Both the position numbers and the translations under genes were made by a program. Shown here in pieces: positions 1-7,950 of a stretch of DNA of 64,000 nucleotides. This DNA comes from Micromonospora sp. FIMYZ51 (GTDB taxonomy: Bacteria; Actinomycetota; Actinomycetes; Mycobacteriales; Micromonosporaceae): assembly GCF_038246755.1 (NCBI RefSeq), contig NZ_CP134706.1, positions 6,389,501 to 6,453,500 of the forward strand, given 5' to 3'. The notes below the pieces were generated by a model that searched no databases, was not told the origin of the DNA, and saw nothing but the letters and a program-made list of their open reading frames with translations. The number at the start of each line of letters is the position of its first letter. The first letter of the stretch is position 1.

Positions 1-443
1 CGTACGACGAGGCCGTTGATCTCCTCACCGACCCGGCCCGGGTCGGCGTCGAAGAGCGCCGCGATTCGGAAACCGCGGCTGGCGAAGCCGTCGTAGCCGG
101 CCAGCGCGTGACCGAGATTACCCACGCCCACCAGGGCGACTGCCCGGCGCTGGGTGAGGCCGAGCACGTACTCGATCTGCTCGATCAGCAACGCCACGTC
201 GTAGCCGACCCCACGGGTGCCGTACGAGCCGAGCTGGGACAGGTCCTTGCGGAGCTTGGCCGAGTTCACTCCGGCGGCGTTGGCCAATCCTTCGCTGGAC
301 ACCGTCTCGTTACCGGTTTCGGCGAGATTGTGCAGGGCACGGAGGTACTCGGGCAGCCGGGCCACAGTCGCCTCAGGCAGATCCGGAAGCGCCGGTACGG
401 CACCGGCGCGACCGGGCGCGCCAGGGTGGCGATGCTGACTCAT
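1..443 (-). CDS. rex: Redox-sensing repressor Rex (3' part beyond window)
   Basis: N-terminal 147 residues of Rex, the NADH/NAD+-responsive repressor of respiratory and fermentative genes; the C-terminal half lies left of the window. Residues about 24-80 form the winged helix (GLANAAGVNSAKLRKDLSQL, residues 52-71) and residues 101-116 begin the Rossmann NAD(H) domain with the GVGNLG glycine motif. The ATG at 443 has a GGAG four bases upstream. In Streptomyces, rex heads a rex-hem operon (from memory), so haem genes may follow to the left. A promoter and a Rex operator lie 109-137 bp upstream, indicating autoregulation. Identity is secure. Confidence 0.95.
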   Translation of the reverse strand, partial: MSQHRHPGAPGRAGAVPALPDLPEATVARLPEYLRALHNLAETGNETVSSEGLANAAGVNSAKLRKDLSQLGSYGTRGVGYDVALLIEQIEYVLGLTQRRAVALVGVGNLGHALAGYDGFASRGFRIAALFDADPGRVGEEINGLVV

Positions 444-551
444 GAGACTCCGTGCGGTGCGATCCTTGACCAACTCCACCGGCCGGCCAACTAGGGACTC
501 CCGCTGGCGACCGAAATTGCCGGCTGTGCTAGCAGGACGCGTCGGAATTAC

Positions 552-580
552 AGAGTAGGCGCTTGTGAAGACGTGCACAA
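552..580 (-). promoter_or_regulatory. rex promoter (-35 TTGTGC, -10 TACTCT)
   Basis: On the minus strand a -35 TTGTGC (575-580) and a -10 TACTCT (552-557) are separated by exactly 17 bases and point towards rex. The Rex operator covers the -35 and most of the spacer, so bound Rex would exclude RNA polymerase. The match to consensus is moderate; the call rests on spacing, position and the overlapping operator. Confidence 0.6.
563..580. promoter_or_regulatory. Rex operator (ROP) upstream of rex
   Basis: TTGTGAAGACGTGCACAA matches the published ROP consensus TTGTGAANNNNTTCACAA at every fixed position except one (G for T in the right arm). It sits between the -35 and -10 of the rex promoter, the arrangement expected for NADH-relieved autorepression. 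Confidence 0.85.
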
Positions 581-713
581 ATCGCGATCTTGTTGGCACG
601 CACCGCGCCTTCACCAGCCCCTCCGTTCCGCAAGATCGATGGCGATCCCCGTCGGGACCGCCCGCGCGATTATTGCCCAATCCAGACTTCTCTGACCAAT
701 CACGCGCAGGTCG

Positions 714-804
714 CCCGCAGCTCTTCGCCTTTTTCGATCATGAAGTTTCGGCCCGACCGGTCGATTCTGGGCGGCGAAATTCATGATCGACCCAGAACTG
801 CGGG
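714..804. repeat. Nested inverted repeat downstream of the HAD gene
   Basis: Perfect 11-bp arms TCGATCATGAA (734-744) and TTCATGATCGA (780-790), flanked by outer arms CCCGCAG (714-720) and CTGCGGG (798-804). It begins just past the stop codon of the HAD gene at 811, so it could fold in the transcript as a terminator or 3' stabiliser, although no T-tract follows. The motif AACTTCATGATCGA recurs at 31771, so this appears to be a dispersed intergenic repeat. Apart from this repeat and the rex promoter, 444-810 holds nothing recognisable. Confidence 0.6.
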
Positions 805-810
805 CTGCGG

Positions 811-1461
811 TCACCGGAGAGTGGTGGCGAGGGTCACGGCCTGCACGAGGGTGTCGGCGACCGGATGCCCGGAGGCGTCCAGTCGGGCCCGGTCGGTGAA
901 CCCGCCGGCGTAGAGGACCGCACGACCGCCGACCGAGATCGCGGCGTCCGCGTCGTCGATCGAGTCGCCGATCAACACCACCGAACGGCCGTCCACGCCG
1001 AGCCCAGCCAGGTGCCGGGCCAGCGACTCGGCCTTGCGGTCGCCGCCGACCTGCGCCCGCAGCCCGTCGACCCGGGTGAAGCGCCCGGTCAGGCCGTACG
1101 TCTGCACCGCGGGCACCAGCTCGTCGTGGAACCACATGGAGAGCAGCGACTGGCTGCCCGACCAGGTCGTCATCGCGTCCAGGGCGTCATGGGCCAGCTC
1201 ACAGCTGGTCAGCCCGAGGCGGTACGCGTCGTGGAAGACCTTGTCCAACCGGCCGAACGTCTCGCCGTCCACCGCCCGCCCGAGCACTTCGGCGTAGTAG
1301 TCGGCGATCGGCCGGCGGAAGCGCACCCGGTGCTCCGCCGCGGTCACCGTCGGGCCGCCCTCGCTGACGAACACGGCGTTGGTGCAGGCCACCACCAGGT
1401 CAAGATCGTTGAGCAGAGTGCCGTTCCAGTCCCACACCAGATGGGTACGTGCAGGGGTCAT
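811..1461 (-). CDS. HAD-family hydrolase (phosphoglycolate phosphatase-like)
   Basis: 216-residue cytosolic haloacid-dehalogenase-superfamily phosphatase. Motif I is DWNGT at residues 11-15 (nucleophile D11; the usual second Asp is N13, a variant seen in some HAD proteins). A conserved Lys lies in DRKAES near 143, and the metal-binding motif is IGDSIDDAD at about 164-172. The cap domain lies between. It is 39 bp downstream of the glutaredoxin gene on the same strand and probably co-transcribed with it, ending at a large inverted repeat. The substrate cannot be read from sequence. Confidence 0.8.
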   Translation of the reverse strand: MTPARTHLVWDWNGTLLNDLDLVVACTNAVFVSEGGPTVTAAEHRVRFRRPIADYYAEVLGRAVDGETFGRLDKVFHDAYRLGLTSCELAHDALDAMTTWSGSQSLLSMWFHDELVPAVQTYGLTGRFTRVDGLRAQVGGDRKAESLARHLAGLGVDGRSVVLIGDSIDDADAAISVGGRAVLYAGGFTDRARLDASGHPVADTLVQAVTLATTLR

Positions 1462-1500
1462 CGCCGCACCCTATCCGCCGACGCCGCTCGCCCGGGAGGG

Positions 1501-1752
1501 TCAGAGTTGCGGGGTGGTCAGATCCCGCAGCAGCCGCTCCTCCTCGACCCGCCAGTAGCCGTGCTCCTTGCCGTCGAGCAGCACCACCGGCAGCCGGTCG
1601 CCGTACTCGCGTTCCAACTCGACGTCACCGCTGACATCCCACTCGGTCCACCGGTCGCCGGTGACCGCGACCACCCGATCGAGCGCCGCCTTGGCGTCCT
1701 CGCACAGGTGGCAGCCGGGCCGGGTGATCAGAGTCAGGCGGGGCTCACGCAT
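1501..1752 (-). CDS. Glutaredoxin-family thiol-disulfide protein
   Basis: 83-residue thioredoxin-fold protein with the CHLC redox motif (C14, C17) in the N-terminal beta-strand/helix junction, then a cis-Pro-type LPVVLLDG segment at about 54-61. It matches the short actinobacterial glutaredoxin-like proteins next to bldN. In this lineage mycothiol is the usual low-molecular-weight thiol, so the name glutaredoxin is structural and the true reductant is unknown. ATG at 1752 was preferred over an upstream in-frame start at 1806 because the redox domain begins at once. It overlaps the possible small ORF upstream by 8 bp. Confidence 0.85.
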   Translation of the reverse strand: MREPRLTLITRPGCHLCEDAKAALDRVVAVTGDRWTEWDVSGDVELEREYGDRLPVVLLDGKEHGYWRVEEERLLRDLTTPQL

Positions 1753-1981
1753 CGGTCTCCTCCGTCGCGTCGGCGGCGTCCTGCATGGTGGCCGAGTCTG
1801 GCACACCCCTCGGCGCAGTCCCGTGCACGGAACTCGGGGCGGAGCTGCGGCGAGGGTGCGACGACCGTGACCGGAGCACCTTCCGCAGGGCCGGACCGAG
1901 GTCAGGCGGGCCGTCGGCCACCCTGCCGAATCTCGGCCTGACCTGCGGCGTCACCCGAACAGCCGGGATGCCGATTGTCAA
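1745..1981 (-). CDS. Possible small ORF upstream of the glutaredoxin gene
   Basis: A 78-codon frame from a TTG at 1981, preceded closely (3 nt) by a strong GGGAGGTGA ribosome-binding sequence and overlapping the glutaredoxin ATG by 8 bp, which would permit translational coupling. The product is Arg/Pro/Ser-rich and resembles nothing I know; the composition is what high-GC noise gives. Listed only because of the ribosome-binding site and the overlap. The rest of 1753-2149 holds the divergent upstream regions and no other gene. Confidence 0.25.
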   Translation of the reverse strand: MTIGIPAVRVTPQVRPRFGRVADGPPDLGPALRKVLRSRSSHPRRSSAPSSVHGTAPRGVPDSATMQDAADATEETDA

Positions 1982-2149
1982 TCACCTCCCGACGGACAAC
2001 CGGTCCGCCAGGCTCAGGACGGACCGGTAAATACTTCGGCCCTGTGTAACGGACTTGCCACGCGCGGGTGACGTTGGCCCTATCATCACTCGGGTCGGCT
2101 CACCCCGTTTTGCCGTGAGTCGACACCCCTCAGCCCGAGGAGGCCCCCC

Positions 2150-2296
2150 GTGCCTGTTAGTGCATCGGACCAGCACCTCAAGGGGATCTGCCGCCCGCCG
2201 GCACCCCCCGGAGCCATCCTGCCCAGCGGCGACCCGACCAATCGACCATCGCCCGCCGGCGCACCGGTGGGTGGCGGAACGGAGGCGGCACGATGA
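2150..2296 (+). CDS. Upstream ORF coupled to the bldN start (48 codons)
   Basis: GTG at 2150 is preceded by a near-perfect GAGGAGG ribosome-binding site (2137-2143, 6-nt spacing). The frame runs 48 codons to a TGA (2294-2296) that overlaps the bldN ATG at 2293 as ATGA. The product is Pro/Gly-rich with no recognised domain. Either it is a leader peptide that couples translation into bldN, or the region hides an alternative N-terminus for the sigma factor. A -10-like TATCAT at 2091-2096 lies about 55 bp upstream of the GTG. Confidence 0.4.
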   Translation: MPVSASDQHLKGICRPPAPPGAILPSGDPTNRPSPAGAPVGGGTEAAR

Positions 2297-3240
2297 CCAC
2301 CTTCGGCTTCGCGCACCGCCTGGTGGGCCTGAGCAGCCCGGCGGCACGCACCCCGGTCAACGAACGGACCGGTGCCCATCGCCCGCCGGAGACCCCGGGC
2401 AACCTGCCCGCCCGAGGTGAGGGTGCCGCGAAGCGAGTGGGCAGTAGGCCACACCAGAACGAGCCGCCGCATCGACCATCGGTCCCCGGCGGGAACGCGA
2501 GACCGGTTGGCGGCCGGGTCGCCTCGCCGAATCGACCAACCATGCCGGCACAGGCCCGGCGCGGCGGAGATCCGCCGGTCACGGACCTGCCGGCGGCCGA
2601 GACCGCAGTCCTTCCCGTCGTGCCGGCCACCTCGGGCCCGTCCACCGGGTTTCCGAGTCGCCCCGACCCCTCCGATCCGGCCACCGAGGTCTGGGCCCTC
2701 GTCGAGCGGGCCCAGGCCGGCGAGGCCGAGGCATTCGGCCTGATCTACGACCGCTACGTCGACACAGTCTTCCGCTTCGTCTACTTCCGGGTCGGCAACC
2801 GGCAACTCGCCGAGGACCTCACCTCCGACACCTTCCTGCGGGCGCTCAAGCGGATCGGCAGCTTCACCTGGCAGGGCCGTGACCTCGGCGCCTGGTTGGT
2901 CACCATCGCCCGCAACCTGGTCGCCGACCACTTCAAGTCCGGTCGCTACCGGCTGGAGGTGACCACCGGCGACGTGCTCGACGCCGACCGCGAGGATCGC
3001 GGCCCGGAGGGCAGCCCGGAGGCGGCGGTGGTGGAACACATCACGAACGTCGCCCTGCTCACCGCCGTCAAGCGGCTCAATCCGGAGCAGCAGGAGTGCA
3101 TCGTCCTGCGCTTCCTTCAGGGCTTCTCGGTGGCCGAGACGGCCCGGGCGATGGGCAAGAACGAGGGTGCCATCAAGGCCCTCCAGTACCGTGCGGTCCG
3201 GGCCCTGGCCCGGCTGCTTCCGGATGGCTTCCAGCCGTGA
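2293..3240 (+). CDS. bldN: ECF sigma factor, BldN type, with long N-terminal extension
   Basis: 315 residues. Residues 1 to about 130 are a Pro/Arg/Gly-rich extension. Sigma region 2 follows (AFGLIYDRYVDTVFRFVYF, then the AEDLTSDTFLRAL stretch), and sigma4 lies at about 245-310 (LNPEQQECIVLRF, GFSVAETARAMGKNEGAIKA). In Streptomyces BldN is made as a pro-sigma with a processed N-terminal extension, is needed for aerial hyphae, and is held by the membrane anti-sigma RsbN encoded next door. Here the extension looks longer and the rsbN-like gene follows. ATG 2293 has GGAGG 7 nt upstream. The family is sure; orthology rests on the neighbours as well. Confidence 0.88.
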   Translation: MTTFGFAHRLVGLSSPAARTPVNERTGAHRPPETPGNLPARGEGAAKRVGSRPHQNEPPHRPSVPGGNARPVGGRVASPNRPTMPAQARRGGDPPVTDLPAAETAVLPVVPATSGPSTGFPSRPDPSDPATEVWALVERAQAGEAEAFGLIYDRYVDTVFRFVYFRVGNRQLAEDLTSDTFLRALKRIGSFTWQGRDLGAWLVTIARNLVADHFKSGRYRLEVTTGDVLDADREDRGPEGSPEAAVVEHITNVALLTAVKRLNPEQQECIVLRFLQGFSVAETARAMGKNEGAIKALQYRAVRALARLLPDGFQP

Positions 3241-3512
3241 GCCGCAGGGCGGCCACACCCGCCGTTCACACCGGGCGGCGGCCAGCTTACCGGCACTGGT
3301 GATCGATTTGCGCCATTTCGCCGTCGGGCGGCCCGTAACCGGAGGCCCGCGCGGCGCGTTTCTCCGGGTGCGACCGGTGACGGTCCGGGACCTCCGGATC
3401 CCCCGGATGACGGGCGACGACGCCAGCGGCCCCCGCCGCGGCGTCACGCGGTCATCGGTCGCTGCCGGTGACCGCGGCCGACCGGCCGCGTCCAGCGAGA
3501 GGAGGTGCCGCG

Positions 3513-4367
3513 GTGGACAACGCCCTCTTCTCCCGTCGGCGCGCCGAGCGCTTCGCGCAACTGCTTGACGAAGCCAACGGCGGTCGACGCCATCACGTCC
3601 GGTCCCGATCCGACGAGCAACTCACGCCGCTCGTCTCGCTCAGCCGGCAGGTGGCCGCCGAGGCGCCCGCCGCCCCGGTGGATCCGGAATTCCGGACCGG
3701 CCTACGGGCGATGCTGCTGGCCACCGCCGCCCGCGACGGCATCGGCACGTCCGCCCAGCCGACCGAGAAGGCAAGCGCCGGCCGAAGCCCACTGCTGCCG
3801 GCCGTCACCGCCCGCCGGGCCCGCGCCCGGGGCGCGATCCTGGTCGGCATCGCGGCCGGCGCCATCGCCGTTTCGGGCATCTCTGCGGCCAGCGAGAACG
3901 CCATGCCGGGTGATGCGCTGTACGGCATGAAGCGCGGTACCGAGCGGGCCCAGCTCGCCCTGGCCAGCTCCGAGATCAACCGGGGCCAGCTCTTGCTCGA
4001 CTTCGCCGGTACCCGGCTGAGCGAGGCGTCCGCGCTGCGCGGCGACCGGGCCGGCTACAGCGGGGTGCTGGACGACATGGACTCGGACACCCGCCAGGGC
4101 GTACGCCTGCTCACCGAGGCCGCGGCACAGCGTTCGGACGCCGCGCCGCTGGACGCCGTCGACGCCTTCGTCAGCCGGCAACGCCGGGCCCTCGACGCAG
4201 TTGCCGACGGCGCGTCCCGGGCCGACCGGGAGCGCACCGCACGGTCGCTGCGCCTGCTGGAGTTGGTCGCCGAGCGCGCCGACGCGCTGCGCGCCGCAAT
4301 CGCCTGTGGCCAGCTCACCAGCACCGCAAGCGACCACCTCGGCCCCACTCCCGGCACCTGTCCCTGA
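3513..4367 (+). CDS. rsbN: Membrane anti-sigma factor, RsbN type (DUF5667)
   Basis: 284 residues. The N-terminal about 105 residues are cytoplasmic and would bind sigma; one transmembrane helix lies at about 107-126 (ILVGIAAGAIAVSGISAA), followed by an extracytoplasmic DUF5667-type domain that begins with the conserved MPGDALYGMKR stretch. GTG at 3513 was chosen because GAGAGGAGG sits 6 nt upstream; the earlier in-frame ATG at 3468 has no such site. Directly downstream of bldN (272 bp), matching the bldN-rsbN pair of Streptomyces. By analogy it sequesters BldN at the membrane. Confidence 0.85.
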   Translation: MDNALFSRRRAERFAQLLDEANGGRRHHVRSRSDEQLTPLVSLSRQVAAEAPAAPVDPEFRTGLRAMLLATAARDGIGTSAQPTEKASAGRSPLLPAVTARRARARGAILVGIAAGAIAVSGISAASENAMPGDALYGMKRGTERAQLALASSEINRGQLLLDFAGTRLSEASALRGDRAGYSGVLDDMDSDTRQGVRLLTEAAAQRSDAAPLDAVDAFVSRQRRALDAVADGASRADRERTARSLRLLELVAERADALRAAIACGQLTSTASDHLGPTPGTCP

Positions 4368-4377
4368 GCGACGGTCG

Positions 4378-4435
4378 CCCCCGCACCCAGCTCGGGCCGG
4401 CGCAGGCCCCCGCACCCAGCTCGGGCCGGCGCAGG
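4378..4435. repeat. Perfect 29-bp tandem duplication
   Basis: Two identical, directly adjacent 29-bp copies (4378-4406 and 4407-4435), starting CCCCCGCACCCAGC, lie 10 bp after the rsbN stop codon. No coding or regulatory role is evident; it looks like a recent slippage duplication. The rest of 4368-4547 carries only the ribosome-binding site of the next gene. Confidence 0.9.
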
Positions 4436-4547
4436 CCACCGGCCCGAGGCCGCACGGCAGCTCGGCGTCGTGGTCGGGGCGGGGTGATCGGTTCGCCGGA
4501 TACCCTCGGACCGAGGCAGACCCGGCGGGCAATGTGAGGGGGAACGG

Positions 4548-5417
4548 GTGGCGCGCAGCCGCAAGGTGACCGTCAGCACCGACGTACACGGACACACCAC
4601 CGGTTGGGCCCAGACCGAACCCGCCCCGCCGGTCGCACCGGATCCGAGTGTCGCCGCCTTCTTCGACGTGGACAACACGATGATGCAGGGTGCCTCGCTC
4701 TACTGGTTCGCCCGTGGTCTCGCCGCGCGCAACTACTTCACCACCGCCGACCTGGTTCGGTTCGGCTGGCAGCAGCTGCGTTTCCGGCTGCTGGCGCGGG
4801 AGCACGCCGGAGACATGACACAGGCCAAGGAGGCCGCGCTGGCCTTCGTCGCGGGCTGGCGGGTGGAAGATGTCGAGCGGCTCACCGAGGAGATCTTCGA
4901 CGAGCTGATGGCACCCCGGATCTGGGCCGGCACCCGCCGCCTGGCGCAGGGGCATCTCGATGCCGGTGAACGGGTCTGGCTGGTCAGCGCCGCTCCCGTG
5001 GAGATCGGCCGGGCAATCGCCACCCGGCTCGGCCTGACCGGTGCGATCGGTACGGTCGCCGAGGTGGTCGACGGCGCGTACACCGGCCGGCTGGTCGGCG
5101 ACCTGATGCACGGCCCGGCCAAGGCCGAGGCGGTCACCCAGCTCGCCGCCGTGGAAGGGCTGGACCTGAGTCGATGCGTCGCCTACAGCGACTCCGCCAA
5201 CGACCTGCCGATGCTCCGCACGGTCGGTCGGGCGGTGGCGGTCAATCCGGACGCCGCGCTGCTGCATCAGGCCCGCCAGCACGGCTGGGAGGTCCGCGAC
5301 TTCCGCACCGGCCGGCGCGCCGTCAAAATCGCTGTACCATCGACCGCCGCCGCCGGACTCGTGGTCGGCGCGGTCACCGCCGGTGTGGCGCTGCATCGCC
5401 GCCGACGTAGCGCCTGA
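4548..5417 (+). CDS. HAD-IB (SerB-like) phosphatase with C-terminal membrane segment
   Basis: 289 residues. Motif I is FFDVDNTMM (D40, D42), motif II is SAAP at about 148, and motif III/IV is YSDSANDLPML at about 213-223, all as in the SerB/CicA HAD-IB family. The last about 25 residues form a hydrophobic helix followed by RRRR, suggesting tail-anchoring with the catalytic domain in the cytosol. GTG 4548 has a GAGGGGGAA-type site upstream. It converges on an acyltransferase gene 32 bp away. A phospholipid- or lysophosphatidate-type substrate is possible but not shown. Confidence 0.8.
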   Translation: MARSRKVTVSTDVHGHTTGWAQTEPAPPVAPDPSVAAFFDVDNTMMQGASLYWFARGLAARNYFTTADLVRFGWQQLRFRLLAREHAGDMTQAKEAALAFVAGWRVEDVERLTEEIFDELMAPRIWAGTRRLAQGHLDAGERVWLVSAAPVEIGRAIATRLGLTGAIGTVAEVVDGAYTGRLVGDLMHGPAKAEAVTQLAAVEGLDLSRCVAYSDSANDLPMLRTVGRAVAVNPDAALLHQARQHGWEVRDFRTGRRAVKIAVPSTAAAGLVVGAVTAGVALHRRRRSA

Positions 5418-5449
5418 ACCGCCCCGGCCCGCTCGACCCGGCGCGCCGC

Positions 5450-6439
5450 TCAGGGACCGAACGGGTCCGGACGCCGTTCCAGCAACTGGTAGAGGGTCTG
5501 CTGGATGGTCTCCCGCACCTGGTCGGCGAGGTTGAACACGACAAGCGGGTCGTCCGCCGACTCGGTCAGGTGGGCGGTCGGGATCGGCGGGCAGAACTGG
5601 ATGAGCCACTTGCTCGGCAGCGGCACCATGCCCAGCGGACCGAGCCAGGGAAAGGTCGGCGTCACCGGGAAGTAGGGCAGCTTGAGCAGCCGGGCCAGCG
5701 GCTTGATGTCGGCGAGCATCGGATAGATCTCCTCGCCGCCGACGATCGCGACCGGGATGATCGGGGTGCCGGTACGCAGAGCCGCCGAGACGAAGCCGCC
5801 CCGACCGAAGCGTTGCAGCTTGTAACGCTCCGCGTACAGTTTGCCGACGCCCTTGAAGCCCTCCGGGAAGACGCCGACGAGTTCACCACCGCGCAACAGC
5901 CGTTCCGCGTCCGGGTTGCAGGCCACCGTGCCGCCGGTCTTGCGCGCGATCTCCGAGACGACCGGCATCCGGAAGACCAGGTCCGCGCCGAGCAGGCGGA
6001 GGTAGCGGTGGGCCGGGTGTTCGTGGTGCAGGGCGGTGGAGAGGATCAGCGCGTCCAGTGCCACCGTGCCGGAGTGGTTGCCCACCACCAGCCCGGCGCC
6101 GTCGGTGGGCACGTTCTCCAAGCCGCTGACCTCGGTGCGGAACCAGTCCCGGTAGAGCCGCCGCAGCAGCGGGTGGAGCACCGCCCCGGTCAGTTCCGGA
6201 TCGAAACCGAACTCGTCCACCTCGTAGTCACCGGCGAGCCGTCGGCGCAGGAAGGCCAGCCCGCTGGCGACGCGCCGGTCCCAGACATCACCCGGTTGGT
6301 CGGTCACCGCCGGGCTTGGCGGCCCGGCCGGGCGGTGCCCGTTGGACGCGCCCGGCTCGGGGTCGGCGGGCACCGGTGGCGGCACGGCGAACCCGCCGTC
6401 GACCCGCGCGGCGTCCGGTCGCTCCCCGCCCCCGGTCAC
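5450..6439 (-). CDS. Lysophospholipid acyltransferase-family protein
   Basis: 329 residues. The PlsC-like core begins near residue 105. It has the acyltransferase block GNHSGTVALDALI; the His-Asp spacing here is six residues rather than the classical HX4D, a variant I associate with actinobacterial members. A FPEGFKGVG block follows, then IIPVAIVGGEE. The first about 60 residues are Pro/Gly-rich and probably disordered. It overlaps the upstream epimerase gene by 4 bp (ATGA), so the two are translationally coupled. Likely acylates a membrane lysolipid. Confidence 0.82.
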   Translation of the reverse strand: MTGGGERPDAARVDGGFAVPPPVPADPEPGASNGHRPAGPPSPAVTDQPGDVWDRRVASGLAFLRRRLAGDYEVDEFGFDPELTGAVLHPLLRRLYRDWFRTEVSGLENVPTDGAGLVVGNHSGTVALDALILSTALHHEHPAHRYLRLLGADLVFRMPVVSEIARKTGGTVACNPDAERLLRGGELVGVFPEGFKGVGKLYAERYKLQRFGRGGFVSAALRTGTPIIPVAIVGGEEIYPMLADIKPLARLLKLPYFPVTPTFPWLGPLGMVPLPSKWLIQFCPPIPTAHLTESADDPLVVFNLADQVRETIQQTLYQLLERRPDPFGP

Positions 6440-7518
6440 GACCGCTCCCGTACGGCGGCGCGGACCTGCCGGATCCCGTCGAGCACCAACTGCTCGGCGG
6501 CGGCCAGTTGCTCCCGGGTCACCACCGCGCGCCCGTGGTGAGCGCGGATGAAGTCGTCGAACGCGGCGGCGGTCGAGCGTGGGGTGAAGCCGTACTCGTC
6601 TTCGAGCCGGGCGATGTCCACCACCCGGCCGTGCACGAAGAGGTCGACCTGGTCGAGCCCGTAGCGGCCGTAACCCAGGGCCCGGGCGAGGGCGACGGCA
6701 CCGGACAGACCCGGCTCCAGCACCGGCACGGCGATCCGGCCGGCGCGCCGGATCGCCTGGGAGAGTGCCAGCACCCCGGGCCCGGCGACGTTGTAGGTGC
6801 CCGGATGGTCCTCGGTGACCGACCGGCGCAGCACCTCAAGCGCGTCATCGAAGTGCAGGAACTGCAACCGGGCGTCCCGACCGAAGATGGTGGGCACCAC
6901 GGGAAGGGAGAAATACCTGGTCAGCGTCGTGTCGGCAGTCGAGCCGATGAACGGCGCGAAGCGCAACACGGTGGCGGTCACGTCGGGACGCCGACGGCGG
7001 AAACCACGGACGTATCCCTCGATGTCGAGGATGTCCCGGCCGAAGCCGCCGCGCGGCACCTCCCGGGGCTCGGTCTCCTCGGTGAAGACGGCCGGGTCCC
7101 GGAACGAGGCCCCGTACGCCGCGGTCGAGGAGCGGACCACCAGCTTGCGGAGCCGGGGGGCCCGTTGACAGGCGGCGAGCAGCTGCATGGTGCCGATGAC
7201 GTTCTGTTCCTTCATCGCCGCCCGGCCGCCCTGCTGGGGATCCGGGGCGCTGACCAGGGCCAGGTGCACCACGGCGTCGACGTCGAGGTCGGCGAGGAGC
7301 CCGCCGACGGACCCGGTGTCGACCCGGACCCGCTCGACCCGGTCGAGCAGGGCACCGACCTCGGGCGTCGGCTCCGGCACGTCAACGCCGATCACCCGGT
7401 CGATCCGGGGGTCGGCGGCCAGTTGGGCCGCGACGTGCGCGCCGAGGTAGCGACTGACTCCGGTCACGACGACGACCCCCGGGAGGCTCGATGAGCCGCC
7501 GGGGGTCATGTCTCGCAC
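6436..7518 (-). CDS. NAD-dependent epimerase/dehydratase (extended SDR)
   Basis: 360 residues with an N-terminal Rossmann fold (VVVTGVSRYLGAHVA, about 15-29; TGxxxxxG pattern). The VVHLALVSAPDP segment near 82-93 is in the place of the SDR NAG/HLA motif. The active-site Tyr is probably Y113 of TAAYGAS, without the classic YxxxK; the Lys position appears substituted, so it may be an atypical, binding-type member. It precedes and overlaps the acyltransferase gene, suggesting a shared role in lipid or envelope modification. Start at 7518 or an ATG 9 bp later. Confidence 0.8.
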   Translation of the reverse strand: MRDMTPGGSSSLPGVVVVTGVSRYLGAHVAAQLAADPRIDRVIGVDVPEPTPEVGALLDRVERVRVDTGSVGGLLADLDVDAVVHLALVSAPDPQQGGRAAMKEQNVIGTMQLLAACQRAPRLRKLVVRSSTAAYGASFRDPAVFTEETEPREVPRGGFGRDILDIEGYVRGFRRRRPDVTATVLRFAPFIGSTADTTLTRYFSLPVVPTIFGRDARLQFLHFDDALEVLRRSVTEDHPGTYNVAGPGVLALSQAIRRAGRIAVPVLEPGLSGAVALARALGYGRYGLDQVDLFVHGRVVDIARLEDEYGFTPRSTAAAFDDFIRAHHGRAVVTREQLAAAEQLVLDGIRQVRAAVRERS

Positions 7519-7625
7519 CTACCCCGGCAGCGGAGACCGAGCCGGGACAGCCACGGCCTGATCACCTGAGCCTCCGAGGGTCGACAGTTGGCAAGTCACG
7601 ACGCCGGGCCGCAGCCCGGCTGCCG

Positions 7626-7727
7626 TCACTTGCCGAGACGGCGACGCTGGACGCGGGTCTTGCGCAGCAGCTTGCGGTGCTTCTTCTTAGCCATGCGCTT
7701 GCGGCGCTTCTTGACCACCGAACCCAT
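7626..7727 (-). CDS. Small ribosomal peptide bS22 (AURKAIP1/COX24 domain)
   Basis: 33 residues, extremely Lys/Arg-rich, beginning [19 protein letters not shown]. It is nearly identical in length and pattern to the actinobacterial 32-33-residue AURKAIP1/COX24-domain peptides, one of which was identified in mycobacterial ribosomes as bS22 close to the decoding centre. ATG 7727 is preceded by a GAAAGG site. A longer in-frame start at 7931 is not credible because the extra residues have no pattern. Confidence 0.85.
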   Translation of the reverse strand: MGSVVKKRRKRMAKKKHRKLLRKTRVQRRRLGK

Positions 7728-7950
7728 ACGACAGCCTTTCGATGCAACGTGCGGCGCGACCGGAAGACGCCGTGAACCAGTGGCGTCGGCGACCGCTTGC
7801 GGACAAACGGATCGGACCGGCGGGATGGGCGGCAGGGCGCACCAGCGGTCACGATCGCAAGTCCAGCGTAGCGGGATCGCGTCAGCGGGACCAACGCGCC
7901 CCCGGTCGATGCCTCTCAGAAGGCTCGACAAGGCCGGGCACGGCGGCTGG

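Noticed and set aside
865..1941. 358-codon plus-strand open frame
   Set aside because: Shadow of the HAD and glutaredoxin genes on the other strand; composition is what antisense GC-rich DNA gives and no domain is visible.
2072..2096. Possible sigma-70 promoter for bldN (TTGCCA...TATCAT)
   Set aside because: The spacing between TTGCCA (2055) and TATCAT (2091) is well above 17-18 bp, so only the -10-like hexamer is mentioned.
2086..3447. 453-codon minus-strand frame opposite bldN
   Set aside because: The sigma-factor motifs on the plus strand are clear; the opposite frame has no pattern.
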